From the NCBI RefSeq assembly GCF_932526225.1, contig NC_064047.1, positions 4,711,501-4,775,500 on the forward strand: a stretch of DNA of 64,000 bases. The letters run 5' to 3'. Of the stretch, positions 48,601-58,700 are shown piece by piece (the stretch's first letter is position 1; every line of letters begins with the position of its first letter). Origin of the DNA: Nematostella vectensis (lineage: Eukaryota; Cnidaria; Anthozoa; Actiniaria; Edwardsiidae). The position numbers and the translations under genes are program-made. The notes below the pieces were generated by a model. It worked only from the letters and a program-made list of their open reading frames with translations, was not told the origin of the DNA and made no database searches.

Positions 48601-49058
48601 CCACTTTCAATATCCTGCATATCCTGTTCGTCAATAGCAGAGTAAAGTTCGAGTTTCAGCGTGAGTTCCATGTCATAAACTCTTTGGGCCTCCATTTTCT
48701 CTTCCCCTTCATCCATTAAGTCCATAAGATCGGAGTGAACACGCACGAATTTCACCCACGTGTTGTGGTAAGACTGAAGTTTGCGGCTAACTTCATTCTT
48801 GTTTCCCTTGTACATCAATTCTTCGATTTCCTTTCGAAACCTTCTCAAACTGCCGAGGTAACCCGACCTCGAACGCTTTAAACTGACAATCCTCTCTTCC
48901 ATGTCTTCTCCTCGAATTCTTCGAGTATTATACCTCCTCGATCGAGCTCCTAAACCTGCAGGACAAGACCGAGCTGACATTGCGAAATCCGTATTTGCTC
49001 CACTCGTAACCGAAACGTTCACACAATAAAATCCAATATTCACTCTTGTTATGGCCAC
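42630..49058 (-). CDS. BEL/Pao gag-pol polyprotein, 2142 residues, intact
   Basis: One uninterrupted frame. In order, with rough residues: charged N-terminal gag part; DUF1759-type gag core (about 410-520); two zinc knuckles (CVICSGPHGLWKC and CFKCLSGGHFRDTC, about 638-675); aspartic protease (LLDSGSEVSLC, about 780); Pao-type reverse transcriptase (DVESMFHQ about 1184, catalytic YVDD about 1263); RNase H (FSDASRQG, about 1443); H2C2 integrase zinc-binding region (about 1765-1800); DDE integrase core (VDYFGP about 1836, SDNGTNF about 1895); C-terminal DUF5641-like region. The frame begins about 106 bp inside the 5' LTR. No stop or frameshift is visible, so it may be active or very recently so. 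Confidence 0.95.
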   Translation of the reverse strand: MAITRVNIGFYCVNVSVTSGANTDFAMSARSCPAGLGARSRRYNTRRIRGEDMEERIVSLKRSRSGYLGSLRRFRKEIEELMYKGNKNEVSRKLQSYHNTWVKFVRVHSDLMDLMDEGEEKMEAQRVYDMELTLKLELYSAIDEQDMQDIESGSQVSERHTKSRVSDRESRSHVSSRHSSRYSRSSVKSVAALEERAALSKLDLGHLRKKQQLNRKFDELKYAHELLEAEVKCEKAQTSYMIYKKEREDLNVDQSNKSAVSEDVCDVFKAQSENKIEQHAPIGNVSTNPTVKLTEEIVVNKELMVEPCIGNNNNVSSSAGLKESCVSVCLSSELSVDKSHESERVNREISSHVRGGEETMLNNGTKEAQAGLNLPGSQPSTNSNNGLFDSGEHVARVLSQAMSTPRIEYMHFDGNPINYVSFMHNFETCLESLTSDNSRKLQYLIQHCTGKARDAIESCVNLPTSEGYNTAKNTLKENFGLPHIIAKAHLKRLQDLPPLRNGGGPALLEFSRHLEVAHRTLSGMGSDYVSELNYTSTLRELNNKLPYFMKGKWTERAGRIIESGSRPNFSDFLKFIKERAKLVNNEFGEDLVSASSQRGKKRNDSDKKQTPRSSMATGVTPPQNSEQRQQRGQGNASWKCVICSGPHGLWKCAQFKELNSEERNKLILSNRLCFKCLSGGHFRDTCPKTTFKCQVKGCGKEHHTLLHFSVQERRDNTVDNKIDKSPGQARPNASAPETTGVNAGSTSVASVSVATGAGERRVCLGVIPVKVKVKGDDRVLETYALLDSGSEVSLCKEQLFTDLGCDGIAMNFELAGVTGTRKLKGHMIDLVVMSQDGMVESELLNVRTVKEIPVSSSCIPRKEDVEQFTHLRSINLQECGASEVGLIIGLKENPLLFVPLEYKAGNDGEPVGVRYSLGWTVMGPMCGKRDSDQCSVNLINVANKQFPEELYNEESCLVAHTHPEDTKLAEHDGTGAPQHCSFKDNVSRTAKLKTADLEIEKEIDKEVLQQQLERLWQTDFADSVVSSNVCPSIENKRALEIMEDTLEIVDGHYQVALPWRRDPPYLPYNKIMAERRCCLLKKRFLRDGVLFDKYKETMNDYIERGHAEKVPAEELARSDGRLWYLSHHPVTHPLKKDKVRIVFDCAAKYGGTSLNEQLLQGPDLTNNLVAVLSRFREEKIGLVADVESMFHQVRVNPRDCDALRFLWWPNSDLSGELEEYRMVKHLFGATSSPSVVNYCLKKTIELKDNTNPEVSDAIVRNMYVDDLMKSTDTTENAVKLVSDIREVLEKGGFNLTKWCSKDKDVIASVPEKHQAKSMLNELERPTTSTLGLKWNVEDDQFVWDVADSNRRAKEKPATKRSVLSIVYSLFDPLGFIAPYTMKGKLLLQVLTRKQVGWDDPMNPDDSAQWMRWVEDLPKLEEVKVDRCFKPKDFKELKDAQLHVFSDASRQGYSAVAYLRLEDVEGRKHCSFVMGKARLAPLREISIPRLELTAAVISVKLSKIIREELDLKVNKVNYWTDSMSVLKCINNETKRFHTFESNRLTIIHDGSNAGEWRYVNRDDNPADDGSKGLKMDTLIRNDRWLKGPSFLLEDDADWPKVITIPEITDDDPEVRKEAQVYVTCEEKRRNVINDIIMYHSSWQKLKLSIAWLLRYKQFLRSKVLQRKEAQGEHEKRDVGGLMTVEELQEAECIILRHVQREEFPDERLHEKSDKSISKLCPQKENGLIRVGGRIGKAQVDYELRHPIILPYKNHVTDLIIMDHHQSVGHMGQESVLSSLRNEYWVIKGRSAVRRVIGKCLKCQRRRAKPMEQFMADLPAMRVAAEEPPFTYVGVDYFGPMEVKVGRSKVKRYGCLFSCLSMRAVHVEITHSMDTDSMINALRRFISLRGYPKEIHSDNGTNFTKADKELKQALEEWDLERINRFCIQGRIKWSFIPPAASHMGGAWERMVQTTKRVLKSLLNEQIVSDEVLLTVMAETVNIINSRPLTRNSDDIEDEMPLTPNHLLHLRPTPSVPPGVFGKEDMYCRRAWRQAQYLSNRFWRRWTSEYLPTLMERTKWTTVRENLKEGDVVLLADENFRRGEWPLARVMEVLPSSDGRVRSAMVKTVSTVATRAKRRRRGDVQVSSTILTRPVTRLCKLEMDN

Positions 49059-49164
49059 AAATCACGCCACAAATCCTTCTGTATCACCGTAAATACTTCC
49101 TTCTCGTCGAACTAGCTCCAAATCCTCAGACTAGCTTGACGACTTGACTCTATAGCTTGAAAAC

Positions 49165-49495
49165 TGTCACCTCCTCGCGCAGGCCCGCGAGGCGATGGGG
49201 CTCATAAACCACGACGACAACCGATTATAAACACAACGATTTATTCCGATGCTTGAATAACACACTTATTAACTTCCGGAACCTGGCAGCTCCTTCTACA
49301 ATGTAGCTTCTAGCGGTTTTCTACAATAAAATTACAGCTATAAGTGCGAATAACAAACGACATAAGAATCGAGAAAATGAAAAACTCACCAAGCTGTCGG
49401 CCATTACAAACTCTGACTTTCTGACTTGTACAAACTTGTTTAGTCATGTGACACCGATATAATTACCACAGGTATACCGCGCGTCGGTAGCCACA
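49165..49495 (-). repeat. 5' LTR of the BEL/Pao element
   Basis: Same length and, by eye, same sequence as 42201-42531. It should contain the promoter, but I do not recognise a clear TATA box. Confidence 0.95.
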
Positions 49496-49512
49496 ATGTG
49501 TTAACTAGTCTT

Positions 49513-49829
49513 CGTGTAGCCCCTTACTCGTGAAATAAAACCTCTCGAAGCACGGGCTATAGGATAATTTGACTCCGATATGAAGTATAATGCCTTGTTA
49601 GTGTTGAATAAAGCACGTATACTTTAACTGGGTGTATTTGCTATGGCTTTGTCCCTACGATCTTGCTACCTTTCAAACGACGCGCTGTGTAACAGCCGCC
49701 GCCACCTGGTAAATGAGTAACTCGACCCCCAGCGGCGCGTTTTTCTCTTCCCCACTATATGACACTAACAAGACATTAGACTTCATTTCTTAGTCAAATT
49801 ATCTTATAGCCCGTGCTCGAAGCTACACG
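49513..49829. mobile_element. MITE beside the BEL element
   Basis: CGTGTAGC at the left and GCTACACG at the right bound arms sharing AGCACGGGCTATAGGATAAT with the complement of ATTATCTTATAGCCCGTGCT and, further in, CTTGTTAGTGT with ACACTAACAAG. The left arm has about 25 extra bases near its tip. The centre is GC-rich. Confidence 0.75.
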
Positions 49830-49929
49830 TTTGCTACATTTAATATATACAACACACGCCCTCTGAAATTATTTATTCTAAATAACCTTCAACGAAGGAA
49901 TTTTTACTTATGAATTCTGCGCTTAAACG

Positions 49930-50150
49930 TATACACCTATTTCCCAAACGGGAATTGGCAAGTGAGTCTCATTATATTTCTAATTCTAACGAATGCAGGA
50001 GAATATGGATCAATCATAAGATAATGCATTTAAGGCCGTCAATATCTCTGGCATCGCTGGAGTTCCTTTATAATCTCTCTGTTTGCGAGCAATTAGTACC
50101 CATAAGCACCTTCGGTCTTGGGACTGCCATTCGCACTAAATGGACATCGT
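49930..50150. mobile_element. MITE family A, diverged copy lacking its right end
   Basis: GTATACACCTATTTCCCAAA at the left, then GCAATTAGTACCCATAAGCA and GGGACTGCCATTCGCACTAA, matching the copy at 63615-63910; the terminal repeat is not recovered on the right. After it, to 50863, I see a C run of about 27 bases (50369-50398) and AT-rich sequence containing TTTATT (50457-50462), a possible minus-strand poly(A) signal for the SR gene. Confidence 0.65.
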
Positions 50151-50863
50151 ACGGAGATACTCACAGCATTTCAGCTGTCATTGAAAAATTGATTCTACCC
50201 CCCAAAAAGCTAGGCACAAGGAATGACAGGTTTTTTTGTGCCTAGTGACCGATACATTACGTTCAACGGATCCTCTTAACGGTTGCAAATAAATTTCAAT
50301 TGCTCTGATACCCCGTTATTTGATTACGTAAGGTACCGGTTATCCATGAGTATTTTTATATTATTTTGCAAATTGCACCCCCCCCCCCCCCCCCCCCCAG
50401 TACCACCCCTGCTCAGTCTAATAACCAATCCTTACATAAATGAAATACAGGAACACTTTATTTAAGGCTACTGATTTACACATGCAATTTTCAATTTAAA
50501 AAAATGATAAAGCAACAAAGCTCGTTTGTAACAGTCTTTCGCACCATTCATAATGCATAGTTTCAACACAAGCCGTATTTTATGAGTAAAAAAAAATAAA
50601 CAAAAGGGTAGATGTGTACATGTCTATTTACAACTGACTATAGTAGAGAGGAAACGCATTTTGTGTATGTTTTACAGCCTTGCTATTCGACACTCCAAAA
50701 TTCTAGAGCTGCTTTGCAAACATCAAGGTCTATAGCATACATATAGTACTATAAAGTGTATGAAGCTTATGGTTGTATAAAATAATGAAAGGGCTGTATA
50801 GACTTCACCAACAGATCAAGTCAGTCTTTGTTGGATCCTGCGCTATATATTAGAGCCTGCTGC

Positions 50864-53800
50864 CTATTCTTCATCGATAACTTCAGTGGCCTCCTCCTCC
50901 CCGTCCTCTTGCTGCTGTTCGTCATCATTCACATCCTCAGCTTCTTCCTCCTCCTCCTCCCCATTCTGCTTTGTCTCCTGCTGCTCTTCAGCACCGGCCT
51001 CGGCCACTTCTTCCTTCTCCTCGGCATCCTTCTGGTCATCCTCTCTGTCTTCCATCAATGCATCCCCCTCTCTGTCCTTCTGTGGTGACATGGATCCCTT
51101 GCTGTGGTCTTCAGGCGATCTTGATCTGGACTTGGACCGGGATCTGGATTTAGACTTGTCATGCTCCTTTTCCTTGGAGCCTGATCGTGACCGTGATCTG
51201 TGGGACTTGGACTTTTGTGGAGATGATGACGAGTGCCTCCTTCGCTTGGGAGAGTGGCTACGAGAACCACTCTTGGATCTTGAATGAGATCGGCTTCTAA
51301 AAGTAAAGAATACATAGGATCATTGGCGAACAACTGTATATGCTAAAAAAACATTTATCGAAGTTTGATTCTTTGTCTAGAAAGGGCAAGCATTTTTGTT
51401 TCTAGGCCCTGAATTTAACTTGTGGCACGTATATCGGACTTCTGTACAGTTCTTGTGTTCCTCATTTCCAAGATAGACATTCTTGATATGAGTTAGGATT
51501 TTTAATGTGAAACGCTTAGAGCCTGGCTGACATAAGAGCTGTATATATAATCTGAAATAGTCAACAGCCATACCTCCTGCGTCTTGAGCGACTCCTGCTT
51601 CTACTGCGAGATCTCCCTTTGACCTTCTCCTAAAATATCAATAGCCAGGTATTAGGAGAAAGAACTTTGAATATACAGGGAAAAAAACATATAATAGTAC
51701 TTACAATTTTAAGTCGTATTCTTTTTCCAAAGAATTCTGTGTCATCTAGTTTCTTCAGAGCAGTTTTCATATCATCTTTAGTGGCAAACTCCACAACACT
51801 GCAAAACAGAGATGTGAGGTCAAACAGGTGACAAGGCTAGCTAAAATCTCTAATAAGAAATCAAATACAAAGGTTGGAATTGTAACAACTATTAGAAGTA
51901 AACAAAAAGGCAACTTTATTTGTTTTAATTTGTCGCTTATGTTCTACCTTACATAGGCAAACATTTGAAATAAAAGCCAAACAAGGAAAGTCTTTATTTT
52001 GCCATCACAGTGTTTTGAATTGCAAAAATCATTTCTGAATGGTTGAGGAAAACTTTTCTTCATGTCTGTATTGAGGTTTAAAGGGTTTTATACAACAACA
52101 GTAGTAAATCATGCACTCTGATTGGTCAATGTATTATTAGGACACACACTGCTTGGCGCACTCCACAACACTAGTTTGTAACTTAAAAAAAAAGTTTTAG
52201 CACTTTAATTGTTGCATAAAACAAATAAATCTGATTTTTTGTACCTTTGTCCTGTATTAAATGCAGAGAAGATGTCACAGCATGCCATGAACAACAGCCA
52301 CATAAGTCAACTGCAACTTGTTGCATACTTTGTGTTTATGTGACGGTGATGTCATCTGTGCATCTTTTAGAGGACAGACACACCCAACAATAACATCTAT
52401 TCTATATTGTTTACATACTTACCCTTCCCCCTGCCTTCTCTTGTGTGCATCTGCAAATGTGACTTCTCCAACTTTGCCCATGTACTCTTTCAGGTCCTGT
52501 GGAATATAGCATGTAAGACACAGTGCTATCACACTACACTAATAAAATAGACCAAGATAAAGCACAGCAAATCATGTGGCATAAGCACACACTGATCACA
52601 GAGCAGAGATAAGATTAAGAGTTTGCTCTCAACTATTGAAAATAAACTTACATCTGTACAAACAGAACAGAGAGTTCAAGAGAGGTATTCATTAAAGACT
52701 CATTAATAGGAGACTATTTCTTTATCTGAAAGCATTTTTTATACCATATAAATACAAGCAACATAAATAAAAAAAAAAACACAATATGAGTGTAGCTGAA
52801 AGAGACCAAAAATAGTGCCCCTGACTTGAAGTGGCCTTTACAACTCAAGCTGTGCTAAAATATTACTCCAACCAACCAGTCAAGAACAGCAGTTGTCCCT
52901 TGACAATCAATCACTTACCTTGCAAGCCCCCTTGGAAGCAATTTTCATGGTTTTTAACAATAAATAAATAAAGTGGTTCTGCACAGGGCCTGCAGTCAAA
53001 AAGCTCACGAGTACAGCCAAGGACAGGGCTAATGTGGTTGGTGATTTGTTTCTAAGGCTCTGAATGGTTGGAAATGGCTAGTGTGGGACGGACAACCAGT
53101 GCTTTGGTGGAGCCATCACGCGCATAGTAGGAGGATCAAACTGGTCAGACTGGTTTAACTGGTCTGTAGGTAGCTGGACAGGCATTGAGTCTGTCTGGGT
53201 TAGGTTGGGCACAGAATAAGGTTGTACTGTCTAGGCCAATGGTAAACTGTGGTTACGGTAAGTAACGGGATCTAGAGAACCAAGAGTTTGAAATGGTGTT
53301 ATCAATTAAGTATACTCTCAGAAAAAGGGACCTGAAAGATTGATTGCAACAGTGCAATTCTGAACATACAAAGGGGCAGAACTGCTAGGTAAGAAAAGAT
53401 AGACAACTGCAAGCTTGTATGCTGTAAGTGGTATAAAATCAACGCAACCAAGAGTTTACATTTATTTTATGTGGGATAAAAAGGCCAAATTTTATTTTCG
53501 AGCAATACATTACCTGCCAATTTGACCGTGAGGATAGGTTTTCTACAGCAAGTCTGTGCTCTGTTCTTATTGGAGGGGTCCTGCCTCTACGGGAAGACCT
53601 TGACCTGAAAAATCAACTTTGTTTATCAGTGATATACCTTTATTATAAACATACTGAGAAATCCTCACTGAAAACATATTCAGTAAATTTTCGTTTGTTC
53701 GCAAATCAGAGGCACGAACAATGTTTTTTTTTTTCACCGTGAGATTGGATGAACAATATTTTTCACTGCACTTGAATGACTTCAATCCCAACGCATCCAC

Positions 53801-55267
53801 AAGTGCACAAAAATTGTACAAGTATTTTCCATTTAGTGATTTATTTATTTCATAGATGTCGAGATTTTAGAGATTAAAAATTGCCCTACTTGTGTAACAT
53901 GAGTTACAGTCTCGTGCGTGACATTAGTGAGCAGATTCATTTCAATGTAAGTTCTCTCTGTTTTCAACTGAATCGTCGGACAAGCACAAACCTTGGAGCC
54001 TCTGCAGCCAAGTCTAATAAAATGTTATGTAATAGGCTTATTATAAATTTCTCAGCATGTATATAATAAACACAATACAGCATGGTAAGGGCTTTGTACA
54101 GTTTTCATTAAGTTGTTGTTTTGTATCAAAAAACTTACTCGTACTGCACAACTCGTAAATAAAAACTGTACGCGTGCACTTTCCATGTAGTATTCTCTAT
54201 ATATCACATTAACTGTGTATATTGCATCTCTATATATCACATTAACTGTGTAGTAATGTAAACAGGCAATCTCCTTTAAATAAAACATTGTGCCCAGCCC
54301 CTCCGAGAGGCACACAGTCTACTATTTTGTGACGAGAACAAAAAATTATTTGGAATGGTTATGTTACTACACAAACCTAGCCACTTAATTCTCCTAGTAT
54401 AATTGTGTCAATATTACAAATGATTTTGAGGTTAGTGTAGAAACTGTATACCTTGAACTACTGTCTCTTCTGTAGCCATAGTCTGATCCTCTTGAAGGGT
54501 TTCGTGAATGTTCAACCACAACTCTGGAATAAAATAAATATTGAAAGCATTGCTTGAACTTTTTCGCCCAGCAAATACTAAGTGTACTCCATGTGCAAAT
54601 AAAAGATCAACTGCTGTCTCAGATCTTTTAACCCATGTATCAGCATTCAGGCTGAGTCACAGACATTAGGAAAGGAGCCCACTTATTTCATTAATTATGA
54701 ATACCTGGTTCTTTTCCAACTTGCATGTTAAAATTATCTAGGTTAGAGACTATACTACGTTAATGTAAAAAGATTAAAACAAAAAGAAGCACATCCAAAT
54801 AAATACAAAATATTGGTTCGTAATAAAGGTAGAGCTATGTGCTTGTAAGATTTACGATGGCGGATATAGACGATGGTGTATAACTTAGTTCAATTCAAAG
54901 AGACTTCAAAGTCACAAGACATTACGAAATGAGCGTTTGGCAAACTTAACAAGCTTTCTACCTTTCGCCAAGTAAATTCCTCCCGTTTAAATCGTAAACA
55001 CAGTCGTCAGCATCTCTGTAGTCATCAAATTCCTAAAATAAAAGAAAGTTCATGTGAAATGAGACTAAAAAGTTGACCAAAAAATGTTTGTTTCGAACAA
55101 AGACAGAAAGCGACTGAAAAGTTTAAACTTTTACTTACAACAAAACCATAGCCAAGCTTCATGCTAATCTCACGGACTCTTCCATATCCGCGGACAAACT
55201 TCTCTAGATCTCGTTCTCTGCAGTCTCGCGGTAGTCTGCCAAAGTAAACTCTCGTACTACGCGACAT
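50864..55267 (-). CDS. SR splicing factor of the SRSF4/5/6 (B52) class
   Basis: Eight exons (minus): 55267-55139, 55032-54962, 54523-54452, 53604-53514, 52496-52423, 51798-51705, 51629-51574, 51296-50864; phases agree and total 340 codons with stop. These nuclear proteins bind exonic enhancers through two RRMs and recruit spliceosome parts through an RS domain. Seen: RRM1 at residues 5-72 with RVYFGRLP (RNP2) and GYGFVEF (RNP1); a short Arg/Ser linker; RRM2 from about 107 to 178 with NWQDLKEYM, the pseudo-RRM signature of this subclass; an RS domain at about 181-263. It then departs from vertebrate SRSF4-6 with an acidic Glu/Asp/Gln tail of about 75 residues to the stop. SRSF4, 5 and 6 arose by vertebrate duplication, so no single symbol is assigned. 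Confidence 0.95.
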
Positions 55268-55708
55268 TTTGAGAGATGGAGAAAGAAGTTGTTCTCTCCA
55301 AAATGGCGGCTTCGACTGAGTCTCGTGAGAGTTGAAGGACCCGGATGACCACGTGGAGAACCATATCAAGCACAGTGAGCCAGCCCTTCTAAATAACGGG
55401 CCTTTGTTAAAAAAACGTAAACGGCATTCGAAAAACTTATAAAAAGTATAGATTATATTGCTGTTGCGAGGAACACACAGCAGTGAAGAATATTATTATT
55501 TTTATATCTCTGATTTTTTGTGACCCAAGAACCAACAACCTCGTTTCCAGTTCAGCTCAGCCGAGCGTGAAAAACGCCTGTTGGTAATTGACATGCGAGA
55601 CGAAAAGATTTATTTTGATTTTCATTTGAAAAATGGGCTCAACACCGGTTATCGCCTCACAAGACCACTAATGCCAAGCAAAACGGTCAGAATTAACCTT
55701 TCTCTGTC
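55268..55708. promoter_or_regulatory. Shared head-to-head promoter of the SR gene and ZUP1
   Basis: Only 441 bp separate the two divergent start codons. CCAAAATGGCGGC at about 55298-55310 matches the YY1-type element AANATGGCGGC, often found at 5' ends of housekeeping genes, about 35 bp upstream of the SR start. No TATA box clearly placed for either gene. Confidence 0.6.
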
Positions 55709-58700
55709 ATGAAAAGGCAACGGGAAGAGCTGTATCATGACGAATTCTCTTTCCCGCCATCACTATCTATTTGCCCTGTTTGCGGCGCTTCTGTTTCGAA
55801 GGACAACATAGACTTTCACGTCCAGCAGCATTTTACACAAAGCCAAACCCCGACCTCAACTATTACTTCAAATTACTACGATCTCGAAGGTAAATACTGC
55901 AATATCAGGGTTTGAATTTGAAATTGTCACTTCCGTGTTATGGAGACCTTTAACTGGTATTTTACAGGTAGTAACTTATAAATCAGATTTTATTTCTAAT
56001 TGGTATTTCTAAAAGTTCCAGCATTTTCTGAGACAGCAGACTACAGAATATGTACATACGGGAAATGCCAAGAAATCGGTATGTACACTATTTATGCTTT
56101 GTGTTTATTCAAGGCTCTTTAATTTCACTACGGAAAATAAAAGTAATGAATAAATTTAATAGGTGTATGGCTGAATGAGTAAGTTTTGTATAATAACAAA
56201 GGGTGTTTATTTGTTATAGGGGGAAATCTCTAGCAAAATTCCAGATTTTATGGCTGTTCTTAACTAGGATTTGATTGTTAGAATAATTCTTGTTGGGCAT
56301 TCATATTAATTTTCTTTTTTTCATGATACTTTTTCTAGCAAGTTTCTAACTTTAATTGGGTGTCATGTCTCTGTTTGCCTTTAAAAGAAAATAACTATTT
56401 GATCTTATGAAATGACTTTTTTATGACTTCTTGATTAATGATAAGATGTGATTGATGGAGGCCCTTACTTCTAGTACTTAATCCTGTTTATGCAACAGGG
56501 ACCATATTCTAAGAATTGTGACCTGTGACTTCTTTTGAATGTATTTAGAAAAAAAACAAACCCACCAAATACAGCAGTGGGATTTTCTGTTGTTATATGC
56601 ATTGTGTGTTGGGTGCTTGAATTCAAAATTTGAGAATAAATTTTAAAGACTAACATACTTCACAGTGACTTAAATGGATTATTTATGGTAGGAGTTCTTT
56701 TCTGAAATACTAGGATTAGAAGTTTTTGTAAATTTTGCAAGATTTTGCAGGCCCGTACCCAGAGGGGCACATCCCCCCCCCCCACCCCACCCCACAAACG
56801 CGGAAAGTCCACTTTTGGTTCACAATAGACATGCTTTTTGTAGACACAACTATAAAGCATAGGTGAATTTGATAAAAAAGGCATTCTAGAACACTCTGGT
56901 ATGACATTAATCTATAAGTCATATTGTTTAAGCCAAATCTGATAATAAACGTCCTGTGAAACTACTGTGGCATCATGGCATACGAAAATCCCTTTTTCTT
57001 CTTTCAGGGGTGGTCAGATTTTGATTAGAAAACTTATGCCTCTCCCCCCCCCCCCCCCAAAAAAAAAAAAGTTTTTTTTGATTTCATCCCCCCCCAAGAA
57101 AAATCCTGGGTACATGCCTGTTCTGGAGGTCAGAACCTCAATAGGGGGCCAGGATATACCATTCACCAAACAGTCATCTATTATTATTATTTTTTTATCA
57201 TTACTTATCTATTGATAAATTGGGTGAAATACAGTACAGAAAACCCAAGAGAGCCAATGTGGGTGAATACAGAGTATGTATGAACATTCTCACAAAAATT
57301 AGGCTTGTGATAAGGTCCAAAATCTTGTGATACCTGCCTAATGAAGGTAAGCTGACAGCTATGCATATAGTTTTATGACATTGGCATTGAGACAGATTTT
57401 TGGTAAATGTTTTTGTGCTGATTGAGATTTTGTTTTGAATACAGTGTCTGCATCAGAATGGGATGACCACCAGTTCTCACATACTCTTCAAGACCAGGGT
57501 CCTCTGTCATTAGGCACTGATCAATCAGACCCTAGCAACATCAGCCCTAGCAACAGCAGCCTGCTTGCTTTGCAGCTTCATCATGAGTTCCATCAAGAAG
57601 ATGATGCAACAGCTGCCATGTATGAAACTGATAAGGTGTGCATGAAGTTAGATTGATTTACATCAAGAGGGGAACCATAGACAAGGAAATTTACTCCATT
57701 TCTTGCAATCACTCAGAAATGAAAATATTGTACTAGAGAATAGTTAGTTAGTGTTTTTAAGAAGGGCATGTAATCTCTCTCTCTCTATCCTTTAAACGTC
57801 AGTTATCCACTGGTCGCGGGTCTGACGGTGCATGATTCAATTTCAACTTCCAACGTTGAAGTTGAACTTCCAACGTTGAAGTTCAACTTCCAACGTTGAA
57901 GTAATAGCGATTTTTATAGAAATCACCACCCCTTCCGACCTGCAAAGCATCAAATGTCTACAAGCCTGAAGAGGCAACTTTTCCAATCAACAATGGTTAA
58001 CAACATTTTGTGCAGCAGCAAAGCATTTTTTTAGGATTGTGGTGGAATGTTCATAATCGCTGAAAAATGTTCATAATCACTGAAAAATGGTTTGCATCTT
58101 CAAAATTATTATACTTAAAAAAGTCTAGTATTTTCAGGCTTTCTGCTTGAAAGCAAGGAGTAGGAGGCCTCCTTGAAAACAAGACCTTTTTGGCTACTTT
58201 TTTTTACAACATATATGTTGCTGATTTGGTTTGGATAAATGATTACTAAAACCTTATTGTACTTATTGGAACCATTACTTTTTTCAAATTAATGTTAGGG
58301 TCTGTATGCTGTGTGAATTTTGAATTCTGCATCCTTGTTCATACTCCTTGCCTTGTTTGTGGTACCATAATAGATATATCATAATGAATGATTGAATAAC
58401 TGTTTTGTTGTTCTAAGGTCTTGGCCAAGGAACTTGAGAGGCAGGAGATGGAAGCGCTAGAGAATCATCCATGTGAGTGGAGCGACCATCTGCTTGCACA
58501 AGCAATAGAGAGTGAGGAGCAGAGGAAAGTTGAAGAAAAGCAGGAGAAAGAAAAAGAGGAGTTCAAGAAACTACAGGTACATTGTACCCTCCTCTTAATG
58601 GCTGACAGTAAACAAAACCCTTAACTATGACAAGTAGCCGAAAACCAATGACAACATCGATGATAGTGAGAGCTATCAATGAAAACTTATTTATTCAACT

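Larger units (their letters stand above)
42201..49495 (-). mobile_element. Complete BEL/Pao LTR retrotransposon
   Basis: Two 331-bp LTRs (42201-42531 and 49165-49495) start TG and end CA. ATGTG flanks both sides (42196-42200, 49496-49500), the 5-bp duplication expected of this class. The coding strand is minus, so the 49495 side is the 5' LTR. A purine-rich stretch (AGGGGCCGG) next to the inner edge of the 3' LTR is a likely polypurine tract. No convincing primer-binding site next to the 5' LTR. 7295 bp, seemingly intact. Confidence 0.97.
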
